Below, piece after piece: positions 41,263 through 49,743 of a stretch of DNA of 64,000 nt. Where the stretch lies: NCBI GenBank assembly GCA_036488875.1, contig DASXGW010000010.1, positions 1 through 64,000 of the forward strand, written 5' to 3'. Source of the DNA: Candidatus Baltobacteraceae bacterium. GTDB lineage: Bacteria; Vulcanimicrobiota; Vulcanimicrobiia; Vulcanimicrobiales; Vulcanimicrobiaceae. The first letter of the stretch is position 1; each line of letters opens with the position of its first letter. The notes beneath the pieces are model-generated. The model was not told where the DNA came from. It worked only from the letters and a program-made list of their open reading frames with translations, and made no database searches. The translations under genes and the position numbers were made by a program.

Positions 41263-42993
41263 ATGTCACGCTCCGTAAAAATGCTTGTCTTCTGTTTCTC
41301 TACCGTTGCAATCTCAACCGGCTGTGGCGGCAGCGGTCCCACGTCATTCGTTCCACGCACGAGCGGAGCCGTTGCAACGAAAACTCCAGATTTAAAGACC
41401 ATGGGCGTCAGCTTTCGCGTGCCGTCCCCGGACCCTAAAATCGTAAAGACGATACGCGTCTCGCTCAAACAAGGCAAACGCGACTATCGATCGATTATCA
41501 AACTGGTGCGGGGAAACAGTACGTGTCACAAGTGGGAACAGGGGCTTCTTTGCGGCTTCTACGTCAAGCTCGCTCGTGACGACGTCACCTACGACATATC
41601 GTTTCTCGATAGTAAAGGACTAGTGACGTTCCGACGCTCGGACACAGTCGGCCCCAACTACGGCAATGGCCTCAAGTTCATTATCGTCAATCAATGGACG
41701 TCGGCAACGGTCAAGTTCAGCAATCCGATCATGGGAGCTCCCCTTCGAATCCCCATCGACGTGACCGCGTATTATCAAGAAAAACGAGGGGCCGAGACCG
41801 AGACCGTCATCGGTCCGCAAGGATTCACGACTCCGATTCCACTCGTGGATACCGATAAAACCGGAGCCACCTCGCTGTCCACGACGAAGGTGACGTCGCC
41901 GGCAACCCAGGTGGTCCTCAACTATGACGGCAAGTCCTTCGTCAATCCGGAAGTCGGGTTGGCGATTCCGCGAGCGCGGCGACAAATGATGCTGCCTTTC
42001 GTGCACGACGAGGAGTACGAGCTGCCTTCGCACGACGGCACCGCGACCAATGCCGGCTTTGGACGCATCATTCCCAACGCCGACGGTTCCATGACGTTTC
42101 TCGAAAATCAAGGCATCGGGCATATTACTGCCGACGGATCGATCTCGGAAACGAAACTGTCTGCGTACCCCTTCGATATTGTAAGAGGCCCGGACGGCAA
42201 CTTTTGGGCGCTCGTCAACGACCAAACTTCCAACAGCAGTCAAGCCCTGGCGCGTATAAATTCGGACGGCAGTCTTACGGAGTATCCGCTTACCGATTGG
42301 AGTTCGGGACCGCTGGTGCTCGGTCCCGACGGCAACTTCTGGATGCCCGCCTCAACGACCACAGGCCTGCTGCGCCGCGTGACGCCGTCCGGTGTAGTCG
42401 CCGATTTTCCCTTGGGGTCGCTTCAGCAAGTCGGCTTAGACGATCTCATCGTGGGGCCGGACGGGAATTTCTGGTTCGACGGATCGGCGGTTCGCTTTCC
42501 CGGCGCTTCGCCGGTTCCGTTCATCGCCAAGATGACGGCGAGTGGCGCCTCCACGATGTTGTGGCTGCCCGGTACGATAAAGCCGTGCTGTGACGCGACG
42601 GTAGCGACGCTCACGTGGGCAGCGGGGGCTTTCTACACGGTAGCTACGAGCACGCTATCCAGCAAGAGGTTTTTCGAGCGTATAACCCCGGCGGGTTTGT
42701 TTCACGAGTTTCCGCCTAATCTCAACATCGCGCTTTCTGACCAGATCCCGCCGTTCAGCCCAACGGTTACGCTTGGTCCCGACGGCGCGCTATGGTATCC
42801 TTCGGCAGGCCTTTTCGACGTTCCATGCGTGCTCGGGCGTTCGACGACTCGCGGAGACGTTGCATTCGTGCAATTTGCCCGGACGTGCGCTGCGCCCAAT
42901 GCTTCGCTCGCTCTGCCCGCTGCGCTGGCGGCCGGACCCGGTAACACGCTATGGTACGCGCGAGGGGATGTCATAGGGAAAGTTTCACTCTGA
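41263..42993 (+). CDS. Vgb-like beta-propeller lipoprotein, second copy
   Basis: 576 residues; AAGGAG at the end of the previous gene serves as ribosome site. Lipobox A-I-S-T-G-C-G. The N-terminal half (about 240 residues) is longer than in the neighbour, with V-S-F-R-V-P-S-P at the start and several beta-strands. The propeller has R-G-P-D-G-N-F-W-A-L, L-G-P-D-G-N-F-W-M-P, V-G-P-D-G-N-F-W-F-D and L-G-P-D-G-A-L-W-Y-P repeats. Co-transcribed with 39790-41259 and tandemly duplicated from it or vice versa. Function unknown. Confidence 0.8.
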   Translation: MSRSVKMLVFCFSTVAISTGCGGSGPTSFVPRTSGAVATKTPDLKTMGVSFRVPSPDPKIVKTIRVSLKQGKRDYRSIIKLVRGNSTCHKWEQGLLCGFYVKLARDDVTYDISFLDSKGLVTFRRSDTVGPNYGNGLKFIIVNQWTSATVKFSNPIMGAPLRIPIDVTAYYQEKRGAETETVIGPQGFTTPIPLVDTDKTGATSLSTTKVTSPATQVVLNYDGKSFVNPEVGLAIPRARRQMMLPFVHDEEYELPSHDGTATNAGFGRIIPNADGSMTFLENQGIGHITADGSISETKLSAYPFDIVRGPDGNFWALVNDQTSNSSQALARINSDGSLTEYPLTDWSSGPLVLGPDGNFWMPASTTTGLLRRVTPSGVVADFPLGSLQQVGLDDLIVGPDGNFWFDGSAVRFPGASPVPFIAKMTASGASTMLWLPGTIKPCCDATVATLTWAAGAFYTVATSTLSSKRFFERITPAGLFHEFPPNLNIALSDQIPPFSPTVTLGPDGALWYPSAGLFDVPCVLGRSTTRGDVAFVQFARTCAAPNASLALPAALAAGPGNTLWYARGDVIGKVSL

Positions 42994-42999
42994 GCTGTC

Positions 43000-45900
43000 T
43001 TAGTGAAAGTTGTGCGAGGCGACGCCGCGAGTGATGCCCTCCGAGTCGAAACTCCAAAAGCGCTGAGCGAGCAGATCGATGCAGCCGCCCTCCTTTTGAA
43101 GCTTCCCTTCGATCACGAGTACCGGCGACGTGCGAATGACGCGGCGATACTTTTCGTAGACGTCGGGACGCACGATCACGTTGACGATACCGGTCTCGTC
43201 CTCGAGCGTTAAAAAGACGAAGCCTTTAGCGGTTCCCGGCCGTTGACGCGTGATCACCATGCCGCCGACGCGGCAGACGAGATTGCGCGGCTGATCGCTC
43301 AACCGCGCGGCCGGAATGACGCGGCGCGCGTCGAGCTGCGCACGAAAGTGCGCGATCGCGTGCTCGTTGGGCGTCACGCCGGTCGACCAAAGATCGAACG
43401 CGGTCGCTTGCTTCGCGGTAACCGGCGCAAATCGCACCGGCGGTTCGTCGACGTCCATTAGTTTGCCGAGTTCGCCGCGGGCCTCACGCTCGTCGAGAGC
43501 ACGCAGCGCCCACATAGCGTCGCGGCGCGACGCAAACCAGGGAACGAACGCACCGGCGACGGCAAGATTCTCGATCGCCTCTTTCTCGAGCTGCGTGCGC
43601 TGCGCGAAGTCGAGAATGTCGCGAAACGCACCGCCGGCAAGCGCCGCCTCCAAACGCGTACGCTGCACGTCTCCTAATCCGCGCACCAGATGGAATCCCA
43701 AACGCAGTGCACCTTCGCCGTCGACGTGCGACCAATACTCGCTGGCATTAACCTCGACCGGCTTGACCGCAACGCCGTGCCGCCGCGCGTCGTTGACGAG
43801 CACTTCGGTCGAATAAAACCCCATCGGCTGCACGTTGAGAATCGCCGCCGCAAAGATTGCCGGATGGTGGCATTTCACGTACGCCGACGCGTACGCCAGC
43901 AGCGCAAAGCTCGCGGCGTGCGATTCGGGGAATCCGTAATCGGCAAATCCTTCGAGCATGTGGAAGAGCTGCTCGGCGGCCGCGCGATCGATGCCGTTAT
44001 TGACCATGCCCTCGACCAGGCGCGGATAGATCTCGTTCATGCGTTCGTGCGAGCGCTTGTGCCCCATCGCGCGGCGCAGCTGGTCGGCCTCTCCCGGCGT
44101 AAAGCCGGCCGCCTCGATCGCCATGCGCATTCCCTGTTCCTGAAAGAGCGGAACGCCCAGCGTTCGTTCCAGCACGTTCTTGAGTTTGGGATGCGGATAC
44201 GTCACCGGTTCGAGCCCGGCCCGGCGCCGCAAGAACGGGTGGATCATCTGGCCCTGAATGGGACCTGGCCGAATGATCGCCACCTGCATCACGATGTCGT
44301 AGAAACATTCCGGTTTCATTCGTGGCAGCATCGATTGCTGCGCGCGCGATTCGATCTGAAAGACGCCGATCGTGTCGGCCTTCTGAATCATCGCGTAAGT
44401 GGGTTTGTCGTCCGGAGGGATCGTGTGCAGGGCTAACGGTTTCTGGTGAACCCGCTCGTGGATGCCGAACGCTTCGCGCAGCAGTGAGAGCATGCCCAGG
44501 CCGAGGAGATCGATCTTGATCAGACCGAGCTCTTGAAGGTCGTCTTTATCCCATTGAACGATCGTGCGGTCGCGCATCGTCGCCCATTCGACCGGAGCGA
44601 CGCGGATCAACGGATCGCGCGTGATCACCATGCCGCCGGAGTGGATGCCCATGTGGCGGGGGAAACCGTCGATACGCTTGCAAAGCCACGCCAGATTCTC
44701 GCCGATGCGCGGCTGCAACGTCGCCGCAGCTTCTTCGAGCGACTCGCGCGCGTCGAGCTCGCGCGCCAGCACGTCGACTTCCTCTACGCTCAAGCCGAGC
44801 GCTTTGGCGACGTCGCGCAGTGCCGAGCGCGTTCGATAAGTGATCACTTCGGCAGCCATTGCCGCGTTGGCGCGGCCGTAGCGCTCGTAAATATACTGAA
44901 TGACCTTTTCGCGGTCCTGATGCGCGAAATCGATATCGATATCGGGAATTTCCTTACGTTCTTCCGACATGAAGCGTTCGAAGAGCAGCTTCATGCCGAT
45001 CGGATCGACGGCGGTAATTCCCAGCGCGTAACAGACCGCCGAGTTTGCCGCCGAGCCGCGGCCCTGGCACAGCACGCCCAGATCCTCAGCTTTACGCACG
45101 ATATCCCAGACGATCAAAAAATATCCGGCGAGATCCATTTTGGCGATGATGCCGAGCTCGTAATCGAGCTGGCGCTCAACGTCGGACGAAAAAGGCGTGG
45201 CGTAGCGTTCGGCAGCGCCGCGATAGACGAGCTCCCGCAGATACGACTGGCGCGTGTAGCCGTCGGGAACGGCGAAGAGCGGAAACTGTCCCACCAAACG
45301 TTCGAGCCTGAAACGACAGCGCTGCGCGATGGCGATCGTTCGTTCGATCGCTTCGGGATACGGCTCGAAAAGGCGCCGCATCGTATCGGGCGACTTCAAA
45401 TGGTATTCGGCATTGGGACGCAGATGGTGGTCGGCGCGGGCGCGCTCGAGCGTCGTGCCGAGTTTCACGCAAGTCAGCACGTCGGCGACGGCGGCGTCGT
45501 CTTTATACGCGTACGCCACACCGTTGGTCGCCACGAGCGGTACGTGCAGCTCGCGCCCAAGACGCACCAGCCGTTCGTTCCGCTGCGCTTCGGCAATCGT
45601 CAGGTGCTGCTGCAGCTCGAGATGGAAACGATCGCCGAAAATCGCGATCGATCGCCGCACTTCTTCTTCATCCACCGTTTGAGAGAGCGCGATCAAACCG
45701 TCGCTTCGTCCGGTCAAGTCGGCGAGTTCCAAGCGTGCGTTGCCCTTGCTGCCGCGAAGCTGGGCGATCGAAACGAGCTCGCAAAGGTTGGCGTAGCCGC
45801 GTTCGTCTTCGACCAGCAGCACGATGCGCGCGCCGCCGGTAACCGTGAGCTCGCTTCCCACGATGGCGCCGATGCCGCGCATGCGCGCGCGCGACGCGAA

Positions 45901-46053
45901 TCGTACGGCACCGTACAAACCGTCGCGATCGGTCAGCGCGACGGCTGCCAAACCTAAAGCGGCGGCACGATCGACGAGTTCTTCGGGGTGCGATCCGCCT
46001 TCTAGGAAGCTAAAGTTGGACCAGCAGTGTAACTCTGCGTAAGCGGGCTCAAT
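43000..46053 (-). CDS. dnaE2: Error-prone DNA polymerase DnaE2
   Basis: About 1017 residues. C-family translesion polymerase of the SOS mutasome. PHP domain at the start (A-E-L-H-C-W-S-N-F-S-F-L-E-G-G-S-H-P-E-E-L), palm aspartates in I-P-D-I-D-I-D-F, C-terminal OB fold G-M-V-I-T-R-Q-R-P-G-T-A-K-G-F-V-F-L-T-L-E-D-E. It lacks the tau- and clamp-binding tail length of DnaE1. No ATG, GTG or TTG stands in frame near the expected N-terminus. The only initiator at the right place is ATT at 46051-46053, overlapping imuB's stop as ATTGA, with GAGG eight bases upstream. The next in-frame ATG upstream would add about 40 residues from the imuB shadow. Confidence 0.92.
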   Translation of the reverse strand: MEPAYAELHCWSNFSFLEGGSHPEELVDRAAALGLAAVALTDRDGLYGAVRFASRARMRGIGAIVGSELTVTGGARIVLLVEDERGYANLCELVSIAQLRGSKGNARLELADLTGRSDGLIALSQTVDEEEVRRSIAIFGDRFHLELQQHLTIAEAQRNERLVRLGRELHVPLVATNGVAYAYKDDAAVADVLTCVKLGTTLERARADHHLRPNAEYHLKSPDTMRRLFEPYPEAIERTIAIAQRCRFRLERLVGQFPLFAVPDGYTRQSYLRELVYRGAAERYATPFSSDVERQLDYELGIIAKMDLAGYFLIVWDIVRKAEDLGVLCQGRGSAANSAVCYALGITAVDPIGMKLLFERFMSEERKEIPDIDIDFAHQDREKVIQYIYERYGRANAAMAAEVITYRTRSALRDVAKALGLSVEEVDVLARELDARESLEEAAATLQPRIGENLAWLCKRIDGFPRHMGIHSGGMVITRDPLIRVAPVEWATMRDRTIVQWDKDDLQELGLIKIDLLGLGMLSLLREAFGIHERVHQKPLALHTIPPDDKPTYAMIQKADTIGVFQIESRAQQSMLPRMKPECFYDIVMQVAIIRPGPIQGQMIHPFLRRRAGLEPVTYPHPKLKNVLERTLGVPLFQEQGMRMAIEAAGFTPGEADQLRRAMGHKRSHERMNEIYPRLVEGMVNNGIDRAAAEQLFHMLEGFADYGFPESHAASFALLAYASAYVKCHHPAIFAAAILNVQPMGFYSTEVLVNDARRHGVAVKPVEVNASEYWSHVDGEGALRLGFHLVRGLGDVQRTRLEAALAGGAFRDILDFAQRTQLEKEAIENLAVAGAFVPWFASRRDAMWALRALDEREARGELGKLMDVDEPPVRFAPVTAKQATAFDLWSTGVTPNEHAIAHFRAQLDARRVIPAARLSDQPRNLVCRVGGMVITRQRPGTAKGFVFLTLEDETGIVNVIVRPDVYEKYRRVIRTSPVLVIEGKLQKEGGCIDLLAQRFWSFDSEGITRGVASHNFH

Positions 46054-47314
46054 CGTAGTTGCCTCGCAGATACCACTGCGTTCCCTGGCGATAAATGCGA
46101 TAGAGTTCGCCGTCGTCCAATAATACGTCGTACTCGTCGCGAACGACGTACGCATCGGAGAACCACCCGATCTCAACCCGCCACGGGCCCGAGCACTCGA
46201 CGACGGCGCGCGGCGGCTTGGCATCCAATCCAACGGCGGCGGGTTCGCCGTTGCGCACGCGAACGTCGATTTCGGTAACGGCTAGTAATCGCAACTGCGG
46301 AACCAGCGTTTCGCACGCAAGCTGCGAACGCTTGTCGTTCATCGGCTCGCGCTTGGGCGCGACGTATGGGTCGTAGGCGAAGCGCTCTTCGAGCACGTGC
46401 GCGCTGCGCGTGCGAGCTCGCCGTACCGGCTCGCCGAGCATCGCTTCCAATCGGGAAATCGCCACGGCGATCGCTTGCGGATCGAAATCGCCGTCGGCGA
46501 AGAGCGCAACCTTCTCGCCGCCTTCTTCGAGCCGCACCGCGCGTAAGCGCAGCCCGACGATGGGCGCCTCGAAACGTACCCCGTCGAGCTTTGCGCGCAC
46601 GACGTCGAGCATGTCGCGTTCTCGAATCGTCGGCGATGCCAGCAGCACGTCGAAGCACCGGGTAGCCGCGTCTTCGAGCTCGACGTCGAGCTGCAGCGAA
46701 CCGGCGCGCTTTCCGCACCGTTCTAAATCCGAGCAAATTCGAGAGAGCAGCACGCGCAGCGCAAAGATCACCTGGGCCTCGTCGTCGGCTCTTCCCTCGC
46801 CGAACATCGTCGCTTCGATCGCAACGGAGTGGGCGCGAGGAACCAATGGTGCCGGATCCCGGCCGCACGCGCAAGCGTGCCATCTCGCCGCTTCCGGTCC
46901 GAAACGGCGAACGAACGGTCCGTGAGGCATTCGCGCGAGATCGCCGATCCGCTCGATTCCCAAAAGACGCAAACGCTGCACTATTTTGGGGTCGATGTCC
47001 AGCAGCTCGAGCGAAAGCGGCGCGAGAAAGCCGCGCTCTTCGCCGGCGGGGCAAATCGTGCCGTTGCCAACGGATGCCGCGGCACGCGCGCACGTTTTAT
47101 TGCTTCCGATTCCCAGCCGTGCGTCGAGAACGAACGGCGCGATCGCTTCGCGCGTACGCCGCATCCATTCGACCGGAGTTCCCGGACTGCCGTGCATATC
47201 GACAAACGCCAACCCGGGGCGCGCGTCGTCGATCAGCGGCGAGACGGCATCGAGCGCGTCGAGCAGCTCTTCCCACGACGGGAGCTCCGCACTGGCGCTA
47301 ACACACAGCAGCAC
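46049..47314 (-). CDS. imuB: ImuB-like Y-family polymerase homologue
   Basis: About 421 residues from a GTG at 47314 (an ATG at 47386 would overlap imuA by 89 bases). Y-family architecture: L-A-F-V-D-M-H-G, L-G-I-G-S-N-K-T-C-A-R-A-A, helix-hairpin L-L-G-I-E-R-I-G-D-L-A, and a little-finger region. The paired catalytic acidic residues at the first strand are absent (V-L-L-C-V-S-A-S replaces the D-x-D-x-F-F-A-S pattern), as in ImuB proteins, which act as clamp-binding adaptors for DnaE2, not as polymerases. Middle gene of the imuA-imuB-dnaE2 cassette. Confidence 0.87.
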   Translation of the reverse strand: MLLCVSASAELPSWEELLDALDAVSPLIDDARPGLAFVDMHGSPGTPVEWMRRTREAIAPFVLDARLGIGSNKTCARAAASVGNGTICPAGEERGFLAPLSLELLDIDPKIVQRLRLLGIERIGDLARMPHGPFVRRFGPEAARWHACACGRDPAPLVPRAHSVAIEATMFGEGRADDEAQVIFALRVLLSRICSDLERCGKRAGSLQLDVELEDAATRCFDVLLASPTIRERDMLDVVRAKLDGVRFEAPIVGLRLRAVRLEEGGEKVALFADGDFDPQAIAVAISRLEAMLGEPVRRARTRSAHVLEERFAYDPYVAPKREPMNDKRSQLACETLVPQLRLLAVTEIDVRVRNGEPAAVGLDAKPPRAVVECSGPWRVEIGWFSDAYVVRDEYDVLLDDGELYRIYRQGTQWYLRGNYD

Positions 47315-47993
47315 GTGCCACCGCCCGCTTTTCGAAAGCCGCGGTTCGATGTTTGCGAACCTCGGCGCAAACGTCGTAGCCGGCAATCGTGCACCACACG
47401 CCGCGCTTTCCTACGATCTCCAGCCGGCCGCGGGTACAGTAGAGCCGCACGGCGGCAGCCGCCGCAAGCGGCGCGAGTCGCGCAGCTGCAGCGTGCGGGG
47501 GCGCAACGGCAACGAGCAAGATGCCGGTGCGATGTGCCAGTCCGGCCAAACGCATCCAAACCGCAGCGCGCAACTCGGGAACGGGCACGAGTACCAAACG
47601 GCACGCCTTGGAGCGAATCAGGACGTCGGCCGCTCGCGCGACGCTCAGCGGCGACTGCGCGGGAACGATGAGGACGCGTTCCAATCGCGCGCCCGAGCGC
47701 GCCAAGTCCGGCGGGTATAACGCGCCGTCGTCGACGATTGCGGCAGCGGACCGGCGGGTCACCGAGGCCACGAGGCTGGCGGCAATGCTCCAACGGCCTG
47801 CCGGCCCTTCGAGCGTGACGAGCGAGCCCCTGGGGAAACCGCCGCCCAAGACCCGGTCGAGGGCCGGAACGGCCGAGGGAATTAACGACTCGACCCGAGG
47901 GCGGGGGGCGGCGAACGCAGCGTTATCGAGGTCCGCTTTTAGGGCGGCAAAGGCGGTATGGCGGGAGGGGGAAAGCTGACTCGGCATCGCCAT
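47298..47993 (-). CDS. imuA: ImuA-like RecA-fold protein
   Basis: 231 residues. RecA/SulA-related first gene of the SOS mutagenesis cassette: S-A-V-P-A-L-D-R-V-L-G-G-G-F-P-R-G-S-L-V-T. The Walker A position reads G-P-A-G-R-W-S, so the nucleotide-binding Lys is lost, a common sign of ImuA/SulA-type non-ATPase RecA homologues. C-terminal part ends R-A-A-V-C. The start is 14 bases from the SOS operator at 48007-48024. Confidence 0.85.
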   Translation of the reverse strand: MAMPSQLSPSRHTAFAALKADLDNAAFAAPRPRVESLIPSAVPALDRVLGGGFPRGSLVTLEGPAGRWSIAASLVASVTRRSAAAIVDDGALYPPDLARSGARLERVLIVPAQSPLSVARAADVLIRSKACRLVLVPVPELRAAVWMRLAGLAHRTGILLVAVAPPHAAAARLAPLAAAAAVRLYCTRGRLEIVGKRGVWCTIAGYDVCAEVRKHRTAAFEKRAVARAAVC

Positions 47994-48006
47994 GGGAAAC
48001 CATGGT

Positions 48007-48024
48007 ATCGAACATATGTTCGAT
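48007..48024. promoter_or_regulatory. LexA operator (SOS box) of the imuA-imuB-dnaE2 operon
   Basis: ATCGAACATATGTTCGAT is a perfect 18-bp palindrome with the GAAC-N4-GTTC core of the LexA box found in Gram-positive and several other phyla. It sits 14-31 bases upstream of the imuA ATG (47993), where repressor would block transcription. It lies in the short gap after the convergently placed end of the 48042-48953 gene. I found no second copy in the window. Confidence 0.88.
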
Positions 48025-48041
48025 AGTCAAGGGCGGCGCCG

Positions 48042-48953
48042 CTAGTTCGTCTTTTTGGTGCTCACCGGCGAGTTGGAGCACAGCGCGGCGCTATCGAGCA
48101 CCGATTTCGCCGCATCGTTTTCGCGCTTTTGCGTCTCGCCGATCGTCCAGTTCAATCCCTCGAGCAGGCGCGTGACCGGATTGTAGCCCAGCGTCAAACC
48201 CGGAACGTTCGCGAGATCGATGCTATAGGGATTTTGCGGAAGTCCGGCTTGATTCGGATTACCGTACAGTGGGTTTGGCGACGGAGTCCCGTACTGGTGC
48301 GAACTCGTGAAATCGCTGTGCTGATTGACCGACTCGATGTACTCTTGGCCCGAGTGCTGGAGATCGGCCATCTGTTGCGTATCGACGAAGCCGCTGATGA
48401 TATCGAGCGAGGCCTGCTGAGTCGCCAGCGCTTTGAGCAGTTTCGCGCGAATGTCGGCAAGATGCGCGTCGTCTTCGGGAGTTCCCGAGCCGTGCGTCAG
48501 CTCCGGAGAATCGAGAATCTTCTCAATGGCGATCGCGTTGTTGGCGATCGGACCGATCAAGTTTTCCATTCCGAGCAACGCCATGTTTTGCGACGGGTTG
48601 AGGAGAGTCTGGGCAGCACCACCGGTCGAGGGAGACCCTGGATTGTAACCGGCGTTCGCGCTCGTGCTGTTGTCGACGCCGTAGAGGCCGGCTTGATTAT
48701 AACGCTTGAAGAGGTCGGGGCTCTTGCCAATGGTGCGATCGCTTTGCAGCATCATGCTCAAGGCCGGGGCTATGTGCTTGTGCAGTTCGCTGCACAACGG
48801 CCGAGTAATGATGTGATAGATCTGCGGAGGAGGCGTCCGCGTAGCAGCGGGCGCGGGAGTGGGAGCCGCCGCCGCGGCCGTCGGGGAAGCGGGAGCGATC
48901 GTGGCGAGCGCTACGATCAGCACCGCGGGGAGAGCCTTGTACATCCCTGCCAT
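48042..48953 (-). CDS. Secreted protein of unknown function
   Basis: 303 residues; GGGGGAG precedes the ATG at 48953. Signal peptide followed by an Ala/Pro/Thr stretch (T-P-A-P-A-A-T-R-T-P-P-P). Mature part helical, with L-C-S-E-L-H-K-H-I-A-P-A-L-S-M-M-L, I-G-P-I-A-N-N-A-I-A-I-E-K-I-L and a Gln/Asn-rich middle. Ends A-L-C-S-N-S-P. Two cysteines, which could pair across the protein. I do not recognise the family. It is the last gene of the same-strand block starting with blaI, 50 bases after the DOMON protein. Confidence 0.7.
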   Translation of the reverse strand: MAGMYKALPAVLIVALATIAPASPTAAAAAPTPAPAATRTPPPQIYHIITRPLCSELHKHIAPALSMMLQSDRTIGKSPDLFKRYNQAGLYGVDNSTSANAGYNPGSPSTGGAAQTLLNPSQNMALLGMENLIGPIANNAIAIEKILDSPELTHGSGTPEDDAHLADIRAKLLKALATQQASLDIISGFVDTQQMADLQHSGQEYIESVNQHSDFTSSHQYGTPSPNPLYGNPNQAGLPQNPYSIDLANVPGLTLGYNPVTRLLEGLNWTIGETQKRENDAAKSVLDSAALCSNSPVSTKKTN

Positions 48954-49003
48954 TCTACTCCCCCAACGGCTGTGGAGGCCTGCTTGTTACGCCTGAGCTT
49001 TGG

Positions 49004-49615
49004 TTAGTTTTTGCCAACCGCGCTGGCGAGCGAGAGCGTGCCGGCCTGAGCCAAGTCGTCGGCCGTCTGGCCGCCGTCGTGCGACCAAAGTTGCAGTTCG
49101 CCGGTCGACGAGAGCCACCGCGAGAACTGTACGCGTGACGACGATCCGAGCACGTCGAGCGGAATCTTCATCGTCACCGTATAGCCGCCGCTGTACGATG
49201 CGGCCGCGGTGTCCCACCCGGCAGTATTGGCGGTGCTGTCGTCGGTGTGTTTGCCGTCGAGACCGACGCCCAGGTGATATCGCTGGCCCGTGCTTCCGCC
49301 GGGCCAAAGGTCGATGGCGACCGAATCGCCGCCGGGCAGACCGACGAGTTGTTCGCTTTGCGGAACGTCGAAGCGCACGTAGAGCGCCGAGTTATCGCGC
49401 ACGACGTGAACGTCAGCGGGCTCGGCGACGCGACCGCCGGACGAGTCGAACGCGAGCGTTGCGCTGCCGGCCTTACCAAATGCCGACGGCGCGTGCGGAT
49501 CGAGCGACGGTGCTGAGGCAACTATTGGAACGTCGAGTGAGGTCGCTGCAAACGCCGGTGCTGCGCTCATCGTTATACTCAATGCGCCGGCAAGAGCGAG
49601 AATGGAACGTTTCAC
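49004..49615 (-). CDS. Secreted single-domain DOMON/CBM9-like protein
   Basis: 203 residues: signal peptide (M-K-R-S-I-L-A-L-A-G-A-L-S) and one beta-sandwich domain. The domain matches the N-terminal domain of the neighbouring DUF5916 protein: L-Y-V-R-F-D-V-P-Q-S-E, V-A-I-D-L-W-P-G-G-S, G-G-Y-T-V-T-M-K-I-P-L, F-S-R-W-L-S-S-T-G-E-L-Q-L-W-S. It looks like a copy of that domain without the barrel. The fold binds carbohydrate or haem in other proteins; no ligand can be assigned. Confidence 0.78.
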   Translation of the reverse strand: MKRSILALAGALSITMSAAPAFAATSLDVPIVASAPSLDPHAPSAFGKAGSATLAFDSSGGRVAEPADVHVVRDNSALYVRFDVPQSEQLVGLPGGDSVAIDLWPGGSTGQRYHLGVGLDGKHTDDSTANTAGWDTAAASYSGGYTVTMKIPLDVLGSSSRVQFSRWLSSTGELQLWSHDGGQTADDLAQAGTLSLASAVGKN

Positions 49616-49743
49616 GATGGTACGATCTCCTTTGTCGATGAGTGTCGTTTAGTTGGCACATGTCTTTCGATCGATCGCGACATGTACGAGGGTTCGATGG
49701 CGGTGTTTCACGATGCCAGCGCGGTGACACAGCGCGACGTCAA

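Noticed and set aside
39790-42993. Annotation as streptogramin (virginiamycin B) lyase resistance genes
   Set aside because: Only the generic propeller blade signature is visible; most lipoproteins with it are not lyases.
44533-45957. 474-codon plus-strand open frame opposite dnaE2
   Set aside because: Antisense shadow with no recognisable fold; dnaE2 motifs are read on the other strand.
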